Assembly (NCBI GenBank): GCA_025642065.1
Contig: JAODUP010000715.1
Span: 10,001 to 74,000, forward strand
DNA: 64,000 nt
Origin: Paralvinella palmiformis
Lineage: Eukaryota > Annelida > Polychaeta > Terebellida > Alvinellidae
Direction of reading: 5' to 3'
Numbering within the stretch: position 1 is the first letter of the stretch; every line of letters begins with the position of its first letter. Below are positions 33,339 to 46,761 of this stretch, piece after piece. The notes under the pieces are model-generated. The model made no database searches. It was not told the origin of the DNA and saw only the letters and a list, made by a program, of their open reading frames with translations. The position numbers were made by a program, and so were the translations under genes.

Positions 33339-34482
33339 TATGGTTGTTATTATTACGAACACGGGTTATATTACACGTTGTTGAGAGTGGCTGTGTTATC
33401 TAATGATATGGTTGTTATTACGAACACGGGTTATATTACACGTTGTTGAGAGTGGCTGTGTTATCTAATGATATGGTTGTTATTACGAACACGTTGTTGA
33501 GAGTGGCTGTGTTATCTAATGATATGGTTGTTATTACGAACACGGGTTATATTACACGTTGTTGAGAGTGGCTGTGTTATCTAATGATATGGTTGTTATT
33601 ACGAACACGGGTTATATTACACGTTGTTGAGAGTGGCTGTGTTATCTAATGATATGGTTGTTATTACGAACACGTTGTTGAGAGTGGCTGTGTTATCTAA
33701 TGATATGGTTGTTATTACGAACACGGGTTATATTACACGTTGTTGAGAGTGGCTGTGTTATCTAATGATATGGTTGTTATTACAACACGGGTTATATTAC
33801 ACGTTGTTGAGAGTGGCTGTGTTATCTAATGATATGGTTGTTATTACGAACACGGGTTATATTACACGTTGTTGAGAGTGGCTGTGTTATCTAATGATAT
33901 GGTTGTTATTACGAACACGGGTTATATTACACGTTGTTGAGAGTGGCTGTGTTATCTAATGATATGGTTGTTATTATTACGAACACGGGTTATATTACAT
34001 GTTGTTGAGAGTGGCTGTGTTATCTAATGATATGGTTGTTATTACGAACACGGGTTATATTACACGTTGTTGAGAGTGGCTGTGTTATCTAATGATATGG
34101 TTGTTATTACGAACACGGGTTATATTACACGTTGTTGAGAGTGGCTGTGTTATCTAATGATATGGTTGTTATTACGAACACGGGTTATATTACACGTTGT
34201 TGAGAGTGGCTGTGTTATCTAATGATATGGTTGTTATTACGAACACGGGTTATATTACACGTTGTTGAGAGTGGCTGTGTTATCTAATGATATGGTTGTT
34301 ATTACGAACACGGGTTATATTACACGTTGTTGAGAGTGGCTGTGTTATCTAATGATATGGTTGTTATTATTACGAACACGGGTTATATTACATGTTGTTG
34401 AGAGTGGCTGTGTTATCTAATGATATGGTTGTTATTACGAACACGGGTTATATTACATGTTGTTGAGAGTGGCTGTGTTATC
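33339..34482. repeat. Minisatellite of 65-bp and 51-bp units, about 18 copies
   Basis: The unit carries GATATGGTTGTTATTACGAA, CACGGGTTATATTACACG and TTGTTGAGAGTGGCTGTGTT. Two kinds of variation recur: a 14-bp loss between two CACG words (51-bp units at about 33490 and 33670) and an extra TAT (TTATTATTACG), linked to ACATG in place of ACACG. The repeat of linked variants suggests blocks of several units duplicating together. Confidence 0.97.
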
Positions 34483-35966
34483 CAGAACTGTTTAAATGTT
34501 GTTGGAGAAGCTCTTTCTTTGTTTCTTTTATGTAGCAGCAATCGATCACCAGATGACTAGAGAATGTTGCTGTTATTTCCTTCAGTGTTTCAGGATCAGT
34601 TTAGTAGGTGTGTGTGTGTGTGTGTGCGTGAGATAGAGAGAGAGGGGGGGGATAAAGACAACCTTTGAACAGCAAACCAGTTCATCGGAGGTTGACATTC
34701 ACGCTGAGTGCTCACTTGTAGTTGAGTGCACCGAGGCTTATGCTTGGCTAAAAGAAGCCAGCCAAGTATCTAACAGGAAAAACTAAACTTCTAATTATAC
34801 AAACTGTCTACAATTCTCTTATTTATGGTACACGTTAGAGTTTTACATAAACATATGGATGACTGTATAAAATATTACAAATTTATAAATAGGCAAAAAG
34901 GTGATACATATTGAATAAAGAAATGGCTCTTTGGTACATAGAAATGGCTTACAGTAGTACACTGGGTGTATCTGATTTTGTATTAATATCATGAACTGGG
35001 GTGACTACCCTGGACCCCGGATTTGCCAGGCCCTTCCAGGTCCAGCTTTCTTATTCTAATTATGCGCGCGTGTGGGGCGGGATTCACTGGCTGAGTTGCG
35101 CCAGGGTTCTTAAAATGTGAGATTTAAGCCTCTGCTTGAAAGATCTGTTTACACATGTTGCTCTCCTGATGTATGACATGGCGACAATAGAGCCGATTTT
35201 TTATGGTAGGGTTGGTTCACTCATGACCTATGGATAAATGCTAGCTTGCAAAATGGCGTATGTGAATCTCGCTACCGAACTGTCGTAGCTCGCTATACAT
35301 CTTAAATGTACATTATAAATTTGTTATGCTGCTGCTGATAATAATAATAATGGTCATCATTAGTCCTAATGGAATCTTCGGCTACAGACTAAATTCCTGT
35401 AAAAAGAGTATAAAAAACCCTCGACAAGAAACAGCCATCAGACGTAAGTAGTAAGGGCAAAATAGCTTCATTGTCACTTGCCTTCTTTACTTGCTAATCC
35501 ATTCCTGGAGCTTTCTCAACCAGTGATGATGTTGCTGTGCCATACTTTGTTGGAGAGAGCGAGAGAGTCACGTAACAGAATTTTGTTCGACTGGTTTTCT
35601 GGTGAAGTCTTGCGCGTGATTAAGGAACGTTGAAAGTATGAACCGAAGAAATCTTTATGCTGATGTTAATGCTGTACGTTCAGCTTGTTAATGTTGCTCA
35701 TTTCATTTATCAAACTTCATTCGTCGGCTTTGTCCAGTTTTAGATCAGTAGCGAAATTGGCCAACAGAAAATGCCTTTAAATGGTTTTTCAGCGACCCAG
35801 CTCCCCCAACCAGTCTGCTAGTCAAAGACTATATTGCATGCACGTGGTGATGGGATATGTATATTGTTTACTAGTCCTGCCATCAGGTACCAAGCATGGT
35901 CTGAAAGTTTGGTCTGAAAAGAGACGAGCATCTCGCCGAGCTGTGTCTATATAATCGGTTGGCTAA

Positions 35967-36070
35967 TATGACGGCCTGTATTACACCGTGGACACGTTAT
36001 CTGACGGGCATCACTCAGTATGACGGCCTGTATTACACCGTGGACACGTTATCTGACGGGCATCACTCAG
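35967..36070. repeat. Perfect 52-bp tandem duplication
   Basis: Two identical adjacent copies of 52 bp, each starting TATGACGGCCTGTATTACAC and ending GGGCATCACTCAG. A recent duplication with no apparent coding role. The unit holds the half-palindrome TGACGG...CTGACGGG. Confidence 0.97.
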
Positions 36071-37391
36071 TCCAGTCAGGGAGAGAATAAGTGATCGGAC
36101 ACTCCGATGTCAATGTCCACACAGCTATTCTATTTCGGAGTCAGTGAAGTAGTGAGGAAGACGTTGACTGATTTTTTTCTTTTTCGGGTATCCTAAGCCA
36201 CGTTGATGTGTTGACGATTAGTGGCGTTCATAAAATGTTCACGTGTTATTTAATTGAACGTGTTTATATTTTATAAAGAACCAAGTTTCTATCAATCTAG
36301 TAGAGTTCGTCTTCGCTGTGTGTTCGTTTTACGTGTATGTAATTATCTTTGTGACGGAAAGGTGCACCGTTTATAACGTTTCTGTTTTGTCCCCATACTT
36401 ACTACTACAGATGAATCTAAGCGCACATTCATAAACCTGTCTTAATCAGCACATTTGGGACCACGTCAGATTGTCTTCTAAGACAGGTTGTTGTCTATAG
36501 TGGCCCTTCAATCTAATACCGAGGAAGGCTAAGAAATTAAAGATAATGGTTTTAGTAGTTTTGTAGAAGTTTTATATCTTCTGGGAATAGTATTCTAAGA
36601 GATTAAATTGCCCATTTTTGCTGATATTTGGTTAATCCGTATGCAAGCACGCGCGCATACACACACGGGTGCACACACACATACATGCACGCTCTCAATC
36701 AATTACTCACTCACCCACTCACTCACTAACCCTGGTCGTGTGAAGGTTCACAAATATGTTGGCCTATGTCATAGCTAAGATATCAAATTGCGCAACCAGT
36801 TACGTCTATGTTATGTTTGCAGCCGCAACTCATATTCCAGAGACGGACCCGATCCAGAATGCTCTAATCTGAAATCCCTGTATTCACCAGACCGTGATAC
36901 CACGAACAGGGACCCCTTTCCACCTAACCTTTTTATCTTATTACCACCTGTGCTGCTAAAGAGGATCACACTTCCGAAATAATGTCCACGAATTTCCTTT
37001 ACAAAATATTCCAACATTTCCACTGTCCATTATCTAGCCGAGTCATTGAGGGAATTTCCACCTTTGGGTGATTTGGTTTGACATATTTCGTGAACGCCGT
37101 TTGTTCAGATGAATCAAATGCCTTTGCCTGATACGCGACGTATTATTGTAGTGAGTGACGCAGAAGAACACATACCGACCAACCATAAGTTAACTGACGA
37201 CGTGGGTCTCATTATGTCATCCTGCATGTCGTAAAAGGCTATTGATAAGAGATGACATTAAATACATTTTCAGTGTTGATATGTGGCTAAGTCTTACTCC
37301 ATTGTCTGTTGGCAATTTTGTCTGTTCTTTCTACTCATTCCAGATATCTAGGTCACTGGGATCCAGACCTAAGCCTCTTGGAGCTTAGGTT

Positions 37392-37392
37392 A

Positions 37393-37442
<50 letters not shown>
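37392..37442. repeat. (TA)n-(CA)n compound microsatellite
   Basis: A (TA)n run of about 35 bp passes directly into (CA)n ending ACACACACACACGGC. Similar compound tracts occur at about 39437-39491, 48898-49012 and 54056-54116. Confidence 0.97.
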
Positions 37443-37539
37443 GGCACAAAGCACGGAGAATGTTTCATCCATCGTTTCTTGATTTGACAAAAGACTCATT
37501 TAATATACACAAATATTAATTATTGGACGGGATAATGTA

Positions 37540-37930
37540 AAAACTCCAGCCGGGCGCCGGTTGTTTTGTTATTTTGTTTAGTCCTGTCAGGTCATCATCG
37601 ACAGCTCGTCGCGCAGACTGATTACGACTTCCCGAACCAGAACCACCTCAGCATGTTTGAAGTAAATTAACCGCAATTGATTCCTCACCCGCTTGCCACC
37701 ACCGCCGTCCGTCTCATTGAATTGTCCGGTGGAAATTCCGGAACACGTCCCGAGCTTCTCGTCGTCTGGCGCTGGCAGGGCATTGATCATTTTCGAGTTC
37801 ACCGATTGTTTTAACGCGAGCCAATCGTGGCAGCGCCCGAGGCTAGCCCCACAGCGGGGCCTTCCGCCTGAAAACGGCCCCATCGTGGCTGGCGGTGGAA
37901 GGAAGTTGTATTTAATAGAAGCCGGCAGGT
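37540..37930. promoter_or_regulatory. GC- and CpG-rich island inside intron 3
   Basis: A sharp rise in GC and CG content with words such as CGGGCGCCGG, CCACCGCCGTCCG, GTGGCAGCGCCCGAGG and CACAGCGGGGCC, bounded by AT-rich DNA. Overlapping open frames occur on both strands (37693-37971 + and 37587-37883 -). Neither has a recognisable motif, and I attribute them to GC composition. In an animal genome with gene-body methylation, a CpG-dense patch in an intron suggests an unmethylated enhancer or an alternative promoter. Inference only. Confidence 0.4.
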
Positions 37931-39436
37931 TTTATCCCGTTTGGTATTCTTACGGCACTTGTTCAACTTGAGCCATTTCGTGGCGTTTATTATTTTATTA
38001 GAGATGTTATTGATGTTCTCATCCGTGTTTTCAGTTCAGTTCTTTAAATTGGAATATTTCTATTTAAACAGTATTCTGTTCAAATGGCTGACAATATTGC
38101 ATTATGGGAATCTGTTTATCCTTTCAATATGTGGGTTTACCTGCACACCATCACCAATATGCAGGTTTTGGACAATTAGCATGCATTAGACAGTTATAAG
38201 CGCTTCTCATACCTGCCACAGACAGCAGTGCTGCTTTTGTTACCCACCGCCTGCCATAGATAGTAGTAGCCTAGTAGTACACCTTTTCTATCTGTTCCTG
38301 TTTTATATTATAGGTAATATTGTTGCTCTCAGTACCTGTCTTGTACAGATAGTGATGATATTTATTTTTGTTGTGTTTGATAGCTTTTGTCGAGACATCT
38401 TCACGTAAACTTAACAAGACAATAAACAGACGTCAGTATCTCTCTGTTTAACTAATATAAACTTGTATAAGATAAGCTGATGTTATTGTTAAAATCACTC
38501 AACCTAGTCTTGTATTGTCACACACATTAACATTACTTTAGATTGTCTGAACCAATAACGTCCTGTATTGTTAAAGTCATTGATATTGTCTTTATTTAGA
38601 AAGACCGTTTGAATATTCTCAGTAATTGTTTATATATTGCATTAAGCCATACACACGCACACAGTCATTGTTCCAGTTTTTGTACAAAGACTTATCGTCC
38701 GGGACCAGTTCACGTTGTCTCGTGTCATCTAAACCCATTAATATGGCCTTGTATTTGCCCGAGCCATTCATCGCGTCTATCTAATGCCATCCGAGTGATT
38801 TCCCTCCCCACTGTCTTGACCTTGCTCATAACAATACTATTGGCTATCATTTTCTCTTCGTCTCTCCTACGATCTTACGCCGACCAATGGCCAGAAGAGC
38901 TCCGATCGGCTTACTAAATCAGTGTTATTACTGAGTAATCTAGTTTCAGGCCTGTGGTTACCACATTTACCATACGATAGCCGGCCTATCATTTCGTTAC
39001 ATATGCCGTCGGTACTCCGTTCTGACAGCCCAGTTACTTTACTCGTATGTGCCGCTATGCCAGTGATATGGTAAATACGTTAGGCCTGGTTACGGAGTAC
39101 ATCTCCCCCTCCTTGTCCCATCCCATTGACTAATATAGAGTATCTCAACTCAGTCGCCGAGGGAGACTTATTGGCTCTTTGGTTGACGGAATCTTTCGGC
39201 TTACGGGGAGAACATATGGCATTCATAAGCACGTTTTGCTCGACTCTGGCTGTCTATGTGGGAGTGTCATCTGTTAAACTGTGGGATGTGGTCAGCACCT
39301 ATTGACTTTATATCAGTATGACACTCGGGATATTGGAGATATACTGATCCCGATCAGTGGGAGGGATTGGTATTATTCTGGTTTCGCAATTGGTAATGCA
39401 TTGCGTTGTAAAGTCTCGCTATTGACAGTATCAGTA

Positions 39437-39479
<43 letters not shown>

Positions 39480-39491
39480 GTGTGTGTGTGT
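39437..39491. repeat. (TA)n-(TG)n compound microsatellite
   Basis: A (AT)n run of about 38 bp then CTGTGTGTGTGTGT. The open frame across it reads alternating Ile-Tyr and is not a gene. Confidence 0.95.
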
Positions 39492-41047
39492 ATGATGTTT
39501 CATTCATCATCGTTTTGTTTACTAAGGGAGTAGACTTTTGGATATACATCCGTAATTAGAAGAAAAAACAAAACATTTCATTGACAGGTGATGCCGGGAA
39601 GAGACACATTTGGCCAATAATAATAATAATATGCTGGCCAACTGGATACCGAAATACCGATAGATGGTGTGATCGGGGGTCATCAGATAAGGTGTCTCTA
39701 TGATCCAGCTCATTTGTTCACCTCACATAAGTGATGAATGATTGACATCTTCGATGTGTTGTATCTCGTCCGAAGTCATAGTACATGATGTGCCACACAT
39801 GATCTTGTTATCCCCCCACCCCCCATCTCATGTCAAAAGAGGCGACTAAAAGGACCTTACTCATTCACTCATATTGTTACGGTCATATTACACAACTGTA
39901 CAGCGTTGATAACCTCACAACATGTGTGAGCCGTGCTGTGAAGTCTAGATGTTGACATATGGCATATAGTTAGGGGGCGCCACATGTTTTTTGTTCTGAT
40001 ATGAGTGTACGTTAATAGCCTCACAGTAATATAAATACTGACGTGAACCGCGTATTGCTGTGTGGGTACCATCAGCTATTCATCATGTCATCCTGTTTGT
40101 GCACGCGCGGGCTTCTGTGTATGTATGAGAGAGAGAGAGTGTGTGCGCGTGCGTGATGAGTTGAATGTCAGTTACTAAAAAATAAGCCACCAACAAACAA
40201 GAGAAATTGTGATTATGAGATATGGATGATTTATTAGTGACTAATCCAGGATAATGACTATTTATACTAGCATTTCATACTAAAGATGTACATGCATAAT
40301 GGTTGACTAGTGTGTATGTGTGTCCGCGTGTATGCGCGCACGAGGGTGAGTATGTGTGCAGCATATATTGGTTTGTGATGTTTTAAGGGAACCGCTTGTT
40401 GCTAATGACATCCACTATAAATAATAAACCACATCCGTAAGTCATAATATTATACATTAACAGTTCTATCTTCTGTAGCCTTATCTAGGTCAATTAGCTG
40501 GTAATAAAGTAATGGTATAATATTAATATTGTACTTGGCTATACCTTATACAGTAGACACTAGACAGGCCTTTAATGTTTTTAAACTAGTTTGTATATGA
40601 GATACATCACTTAAGGGGAAGGGATGCAAATATTATATTGTACACTGTACATAGTGTGGTGGGGGGAGAAAAACAATTTACGTATATTAATGCTTTTTAT
40701 ATGTTTGTATGCAGCAAATAATTCACGTTTGGACGCAACTGAGTGTATTATTTTCTTGGTTAAAGGCAAATACATATATCAGATTAAAGCGCAATAATAA
40801 TAAGTTGAATGACTTCCCGACCATTGAGGAAATATCGTTGATAATTAATTCCGAATAAGGTCAGTCAAAGGTTGGTGTGTTCATTTTTTTAACAAAGAGC
40901 TTCTTGGTTGCGATCAACACAGATATTAATGTTATGGTTGGTGTTTTGAAAGGGAATGGGAGTTATAAACACAAATTAACAGAACTCTTAATGCATACGT
41001 TTACTGGTTAATTTGTCTTCTTATGTATTGGGGTTATTAAACAGTGA

Positions 41048-41195
41048 GGACGTCTTTGTAGTCCATCTGATAGCACATGAGTCTAGAACCCAGGCGGGTT
41101 ATGTTTGAAAGTTGTTTCATCCTTAGCGTGACTCTATTATCTTCAGACGTTGCCCGGCCGATTTTGCCTATAAAGAAAAGTGGCTGCAAAATGGT
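41048..41195 (+). mobile_element. SINE, diverged copy
   Basis: Head GTAGTCCATCTGATAGCACA with a degenerate TCTAGAACCC B-box, then GTTGTTTCATCCTTAGCGTG, GACGTTGCCCGGCCGATTTT and GTGGCTGCAAAATGGTGACA. The block order matches the main family, but divergence is high, so this is an old copy. Confidence 0.7.
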
Positions 41196-41839
41196 GACAC
41201 TCTTTTAAATATTTATTTAACAATAAAGAAGGGTTTGAGTATTATTTATATAGTAAAGGGTGTTCTTGTGACATTGCGTGCCTACTTTTCTATTCAGTTC
41301 ATTTAACTTGGTCAGAGGTCATTTACTATGGGTTAGATGCACTAAATGAAATTACTATTTAGAAACAGAATGGTCCCCCTAGTTCACTATGACACCAGTT
41401 TGTACAAGTTCTTTTAGCAGATAGCGTTCAGATTTACAGATTTCACGACGAATTAATTTTTAATCCGTACTGTGTGGTGCAATGGGACGTGCGTTCATGT
41501 ATGCATGGATGGATTCATGCGCACACATCACCGATCGTTTTCATACATCCATGCACACACGCTCGCAGACACGCGTACGTCCGGCGTATATGTACACGTC
41601 ATGTTTTCCCGTATCTGTGACGTCTGTCAATGTTTTATATGATGGGCTAGCTATATGATATAATATATACTTGACAACTATTGTCTGTACTATTGGGGCA
41701 GGCCGGGACCCGTCTGTTTCACTTTACTCACTTAGAGGTTTTGCATCCGTCATCTCTATACCGCTTGGCAATGCGAGACCATAAAATATGTTAAGATCTG
41801 GGATGGGATAGTTTATGTTTGTATGGGGTCGGTGTCTGG

Positions 41840-43100
41840 TTGGCGTGTATATATATATATATATATACCGTGCTCAAAAAGTCAAGGCTCAGTTGGCCTG
41901 GATTGACTGGATCCGAGGAAATTCAATTTGGGATTTTCCTTCGCTGATTCAATTTTTTACCAGCGGCATTTGCAATCCGATTCGCCGAGCGCATTTCTTA
42001 CTGTGCGCTACAGCTGGTGTTTGTGTGTGTGTCTGTGTGTGCATCAGGCTATATGTGTTTAACATTTGTTTGTGTGTTTTTCTATCAGACTAATACAATC
42101 ATCAACTATTTTTACATCGAAAGCTGAATTAAAACCCCCCAAAAGGCCCAAATATATAATTTGGTCGGCAGACAGAATCATGTTTATGGCGAAGGTGATT
42201 GAACGTGATCGAAACGGATTGAATGATTCAACGAGCTTTAAATAAGCATCTGGCTGTTTCTCATCGGCGTTGAATAAGTTCAATGTATATTTGTTTCACC
42301 GCTGTTCCGTTTACTTTATTGTAGACCAATCATATATTATAGCCGTAGTAAGACGACATCTTTGGTTGTGATTTGGTTGGCCTTTAATGATGAAATATAA
42401 ACCCTCAAATCTTGCTTTGCTCCTGTGTCCACGTATTGTTACAAATAGTATTGATTGATGTGTGTATGCGCACTCGCACGTATATGTACGCACGCACACA
42501 TAAAAAGAAGTGTTTTCCGTCACGAACGAGTTTGCTAGAAGTACATAACGTAAAGCAATGTGCCAGGTTTATCCTTGTTCTGTTTGTTTATTGTGCTGTG
42601 GGTTATTGTGCTCGGTGCTGTGGTGGTGGTTTATGGTGGTTCCGGTGCTGTGGATTATGGTGATTTTGGTGCTCTGTATCTGTAGTGTTTTATGCCCCGT
42701 CGGTAATTCGTGTGTGTGGGTAGTTTGTGGGTGTTCTTGTGTGCAGGCTGTTTGTGTCTACGAAATCCAGTGTTATATGTATGTGGGGAATCGTGCATTA
42801 TTTATCTGTAAATAGTTCAGTGGAGTATATCTGTGGGCAATCCTGTTCCGTGTTAAGGCGCGCAAATACGCCACTTTCTATATGTCGACAATCTAATGTT
42901 GTGTCCGTGTGGGCAATTCTGCACCCTATGTCTGTAAGCCCTCCACTGCGTGTTTCTGTGGGGAGTCTTAGCTGTTTTTGTTCCAGTGGGCAATCCTGTG
43001 TTGTCTCTGCCCAGATTATAGACACTGGACTCTCTCAGCGTGTTGTGTAATGTAGACGTCCCCAGTGGCTCCATCTCCTTTGTCTATACCTGGAGCTGGC
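41840..43100. other. Intron 3 sequence with (TA)n and G/T-rich repeats
   Basis: A (TA)n lies at about 41848-41868, and (TG)-rich runs near 42020-42045. 42540-42760 has loosely repeated GTGCTGTGG/GGTGGTTT words. 41870-42310 is unique-looking with balanced composition and the near-palindrome CCAAATATATAATTTGG at about 42147. No coding exon is supported. Confidence 0.5.
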
Positions 43101-43659
43101 GTAGAGAGCTATTGTTTGCTTTATTGCTATAATACAGTGTTCTGGAGACACATTGACGGGGCCTCGGGCGTCCTTGTCTTATATATTCTGGTCCTCTATC
43201 ACGGGTTAGATTTGGTTACTAGGACAGGCTCACTGAACTGGGGCTTTAATACGGTGTATGTGTGTGCCTGTGTACGTTGTTATATTACATCATTTACAAC
43301 GGACAGACTTCAGGGGCCATACGAAGTTTTGAAGAGTGCACAAGGTTCACTGAAACCCCTGTTGTTGTGCTATAGCAGTGTGTGAAATGACCGGCACAGA
43401 AGAGTAACAATCATGAACACATACTTGTGGGGGGAGGAAGGGAGCTTTTCGTACTCAGACGTTTAGACTCTCATCTATGTCTATCTCTCCCTCTGGTCTC
43501 TCTCTTTAGTTGGTCAATATCTAAGATGTTCACTTGACGCTGAAATATCTTCACTTTATGCATTGTATTGTCTACACCTACGCACATCTATCCATCTGTC
43601 TATTTGCATTCTCAGCCAGTACTAATAGATGTACCGAGGAAGATTAGTTTGTTTATAGT

Positions 43660-45360
43660 CATGAGTACATAACTGTATAATGTGGATGTGAGAACATAAC
43701 ATTATTACCTGGCCATGAGGACGTAACATTATAACCTGGCCATGAGGACATAAAGCTATACCATGAAGACATAACATTATAATCTGGACATGGGGACATA
43801 ACATTATAATCTGGACATGGGGACGTAATTTTATAATCTGGCCATGAGAAAATAACATTATAATCTGGCCATGAGAACAACATTATAATCTGGCCATGAG
43901 AACATAACATTATAATCTGGACATGGGGACATAACATTATAATCTGGACATGGGGACATAACATTATAATCTGGACATGGGGACGTAACATTATAATCTG
44001 GCCATGAGAACAACATTATAATCTGGCCATGAGAACATAACATTATAATCTGGACATGGGGACATAACATTATAATCTGGCCATGAGAACAACATTATAA
44101 TCTGGCCATGAGAACATAACATTATAATCTGGACATGGGGATGTAATTTTATAATCTGGCCATGAGAACATAACATTATAATCTGGACATGGGGATGTAA
44201 TTTTATAATCTGGCCATGAGAACATAACATTATAATCTGGCCATGAGAACAACATTATAATCTGGCCATGCAAACATAACATTATAATCTGGCCATGAGA
44301 ACATAACATTATAATCTGGCCATGAGAGCATAACATTATAATATGGCCATGAGAACATAACATTATAATCTGGCCATCAGAACAACATTATAATATGGCA
44401 TGAAAACATAACATTATAATCTGGCCATGAGAACATAACATTATAATCTGGCCATGAGAACATAACATTATAATATGGCCATGAGAACATAACATTATAA
44501 TCTGGCCATGCAGAACATAACATTATAATATGGCCATGAGAACATAACATTATAATCTGGCCATGAAAACATAACATTATAATCTGGCCGTGAGAACACA
44601 ACATTATAATATGGCCATGAGAACAACATTATAATACTGGCCATGAGAACATAACATTATAATATGGCCATGAGAACATAACATTATAATATGGCCATGA
44701 AAACATAACATTATAATCTGGCCATGAGAACACAGCATTATAATATGGCCATGAAAACATAACATTATAATCTGGCCATGAGAACATAACATTATAATCT
44801 GGCCATGAGAACATAACATTATAATATGGCCATGAGAACATAACATTATAATCTGGCCATGAGAACACAGCATTATAATATGGCCATGAAAACATAACAT
44901 TATAATCTGGCCATAGAACAACATTATAATATGGCCATGAAAACATAACATTATAATCTGGCCATAAGAACATAACATTATAATATGGCCATGAGAACAT
45001 AACATTATAATATGGCCATGAGAACATAACATTATAATCTGGCCATCAGAACACAGCATTATAATATGGCCATGAGAACACAACATTATAATATGGCCAT
45101 GAGAACACAACATTATAATATGGCCATGTAAACATAACATTATAATATGGCCATGAGAACATAACATTATAATATGGCCATGAGAACATAACAGTATAAT
45201 ATGGCCATGAAAACGTAACATTATAATCTGGCCATGAGAACATAACATTATAATATGACAATGAAAACATAACACTATAATATGGCAATGAGAACATAAC
45301 ATTAAAAAATGGGCATGAGAACGTAACGTTATAATATGGCCATGAGAACATAACATAATA
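43660..45360. repeat. 27-bp minisatellite, about 60 copies, 1.7 kb
   Basis: The unit contains AACATAACATTATAATCTGG then CCATGAG. The left third mixes units with GACATGGGG in place of GCCATGAG and several 24-bp units lacking TAA. The right two thirds alternate TCTGG and TATGG forms, with AAAACATAAC and AACACAGC variants. Since 27 is a multiple of three, long frames of up to 250 codons appear on the minus strand in several registers, with repeated Cys-Ser-His-Gly or Phe-Ser-Trp-Pro words. They are by-products of the array: no start context, splice signal or non-repeat part supports a protein. Confidence 0.97.
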
Positions 45361-45787
45361 TTTTATAATCAGACCATTGTTTTGTGGTTGTAAGACTTGT
45401 TGTGATATTAAAACCCAGTGTTGCTTGTGGTATGTTTAATGTGCTGTCATTCAGTGGCTTCGACTTGATCACCTGATTTTCATTGGATTAACCCATAACC
45501 ATATGTGGTGCCGAGTAGAAAGAAACACTCACTCACTCACTCAACAAGAGATATGGTAAGAATCCACCTATAACCTGGCATGGTGTCATATAAGGTGTAC
45601 TGGGTTTATATCTTGTTTGATAACGGTCAGTCATTGGGTGACAATAATAAAATATATTTCTCCCCCCCCCCCTCTCTCTCTGTTGCTGTAAGCATTCTAT
45701 ATCATTGTCACCACTAACTCCAGGTCAAGTACAGAGGTCCTCACCGGGCTTTGTTAGCTACTGGAAACTGCCTATTATAAAGGCTCG

Positions 45788-45790
45788 GGG

Positions 45791-45829
<39 letters not shown>
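45788..45829. repeat. (TA)n microsatellite
   Basis: About 20 TA units without interruption. A C10 run precedes it at about 45661, and similar (TA)n tracts occur at about 46167-46207 and 47139-47178. Confidence 0.95.
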
Positions 45830-45830
<1 letters not shown>

Positions 45831-46174
45831 GACATGACATCGATTATCATTATTTGGAGAATTAGACAAAAAGAACAGATTGTTAAAAAGCCAAAATAAG
45901 CCAGTTTTTACTATTCATCATCGTTAAACGTGCACACAATTTCACAGACTTGCGTTGAATTCAGGAGCACTATGGGATGCAATCTTGATCGCACGTACTG
46001 TAAAATATGGATGACTGTTAAACTGATCCATGCTGAGATTACACGTCTGGGTACATGGTGTCGCCATTACTTCCTGTTGCACACCGGTGATAGATCGCAT
46101 ACAGCCGGCACCTTTCCTAGATCCAGACCGGATGTCGGGCTTCGATATGATGACATCCGGATGCGCCGTTAATC

Positions 46175-46212
<38 letters not shown>

Positions 46213-46761
46213 GCTCCAGATGGCGACGTTGATATCCAGGAAGCAGATTCAGTAGGAATTCCTGACAGATGATAGGAGATCAGGAAATGACGTCCGGATA
46301 GATGTGATATGAAGTTTGTTTGACGTCCGGACAAGATGGTTATGTCCGAGAAAGATGATACCTTGGATTATTTCACGTCAGTTACCTATCATTTATCTGT
46401 TTGACGCTGATCTTATTTGTCTAACTTTTTATTACATTATTTCGTTTCTTTTATTACGACTCCAAATGATGAAGAAATAGGAGATTGTTATTTACACGGA
46501 AAATAAATATTAATATACATACACTGATTATGGAATGTTATAACAACAATGTTTATATTATACTCTGTTATGCCGTCTTCTAACAAAGCTGGATTTGAGT
46601 GAGCGTAGGATAATTAGTATTTATTAATATTTTATCAAATGGAATTTGTTCTTTATTAAGTGGCATTTTATCTTAGCTGTATGGTCACATGAGGCTTCCC
46701 TACTTACCATCTATTAAATCTTTAACAAACAATATTATAATATATTATATTTATAATATGT

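Noticed and set aside
37587..37971. Overlapping 92- and 98-codon frames on opposite strands
   Set aside because: Both coincide with the GC-rich island, where stop codons are rare; no family motif, no splice signals in frame with TTYH.
44604..45356. 250-codon minus-strand open frame with repeated Cys and His, suggestive of a metal-binding protein
   Set aside because: The frame is entirely made of the 27-bp tandem repeat and has parallels in other registers; no start context or non-repeat part.
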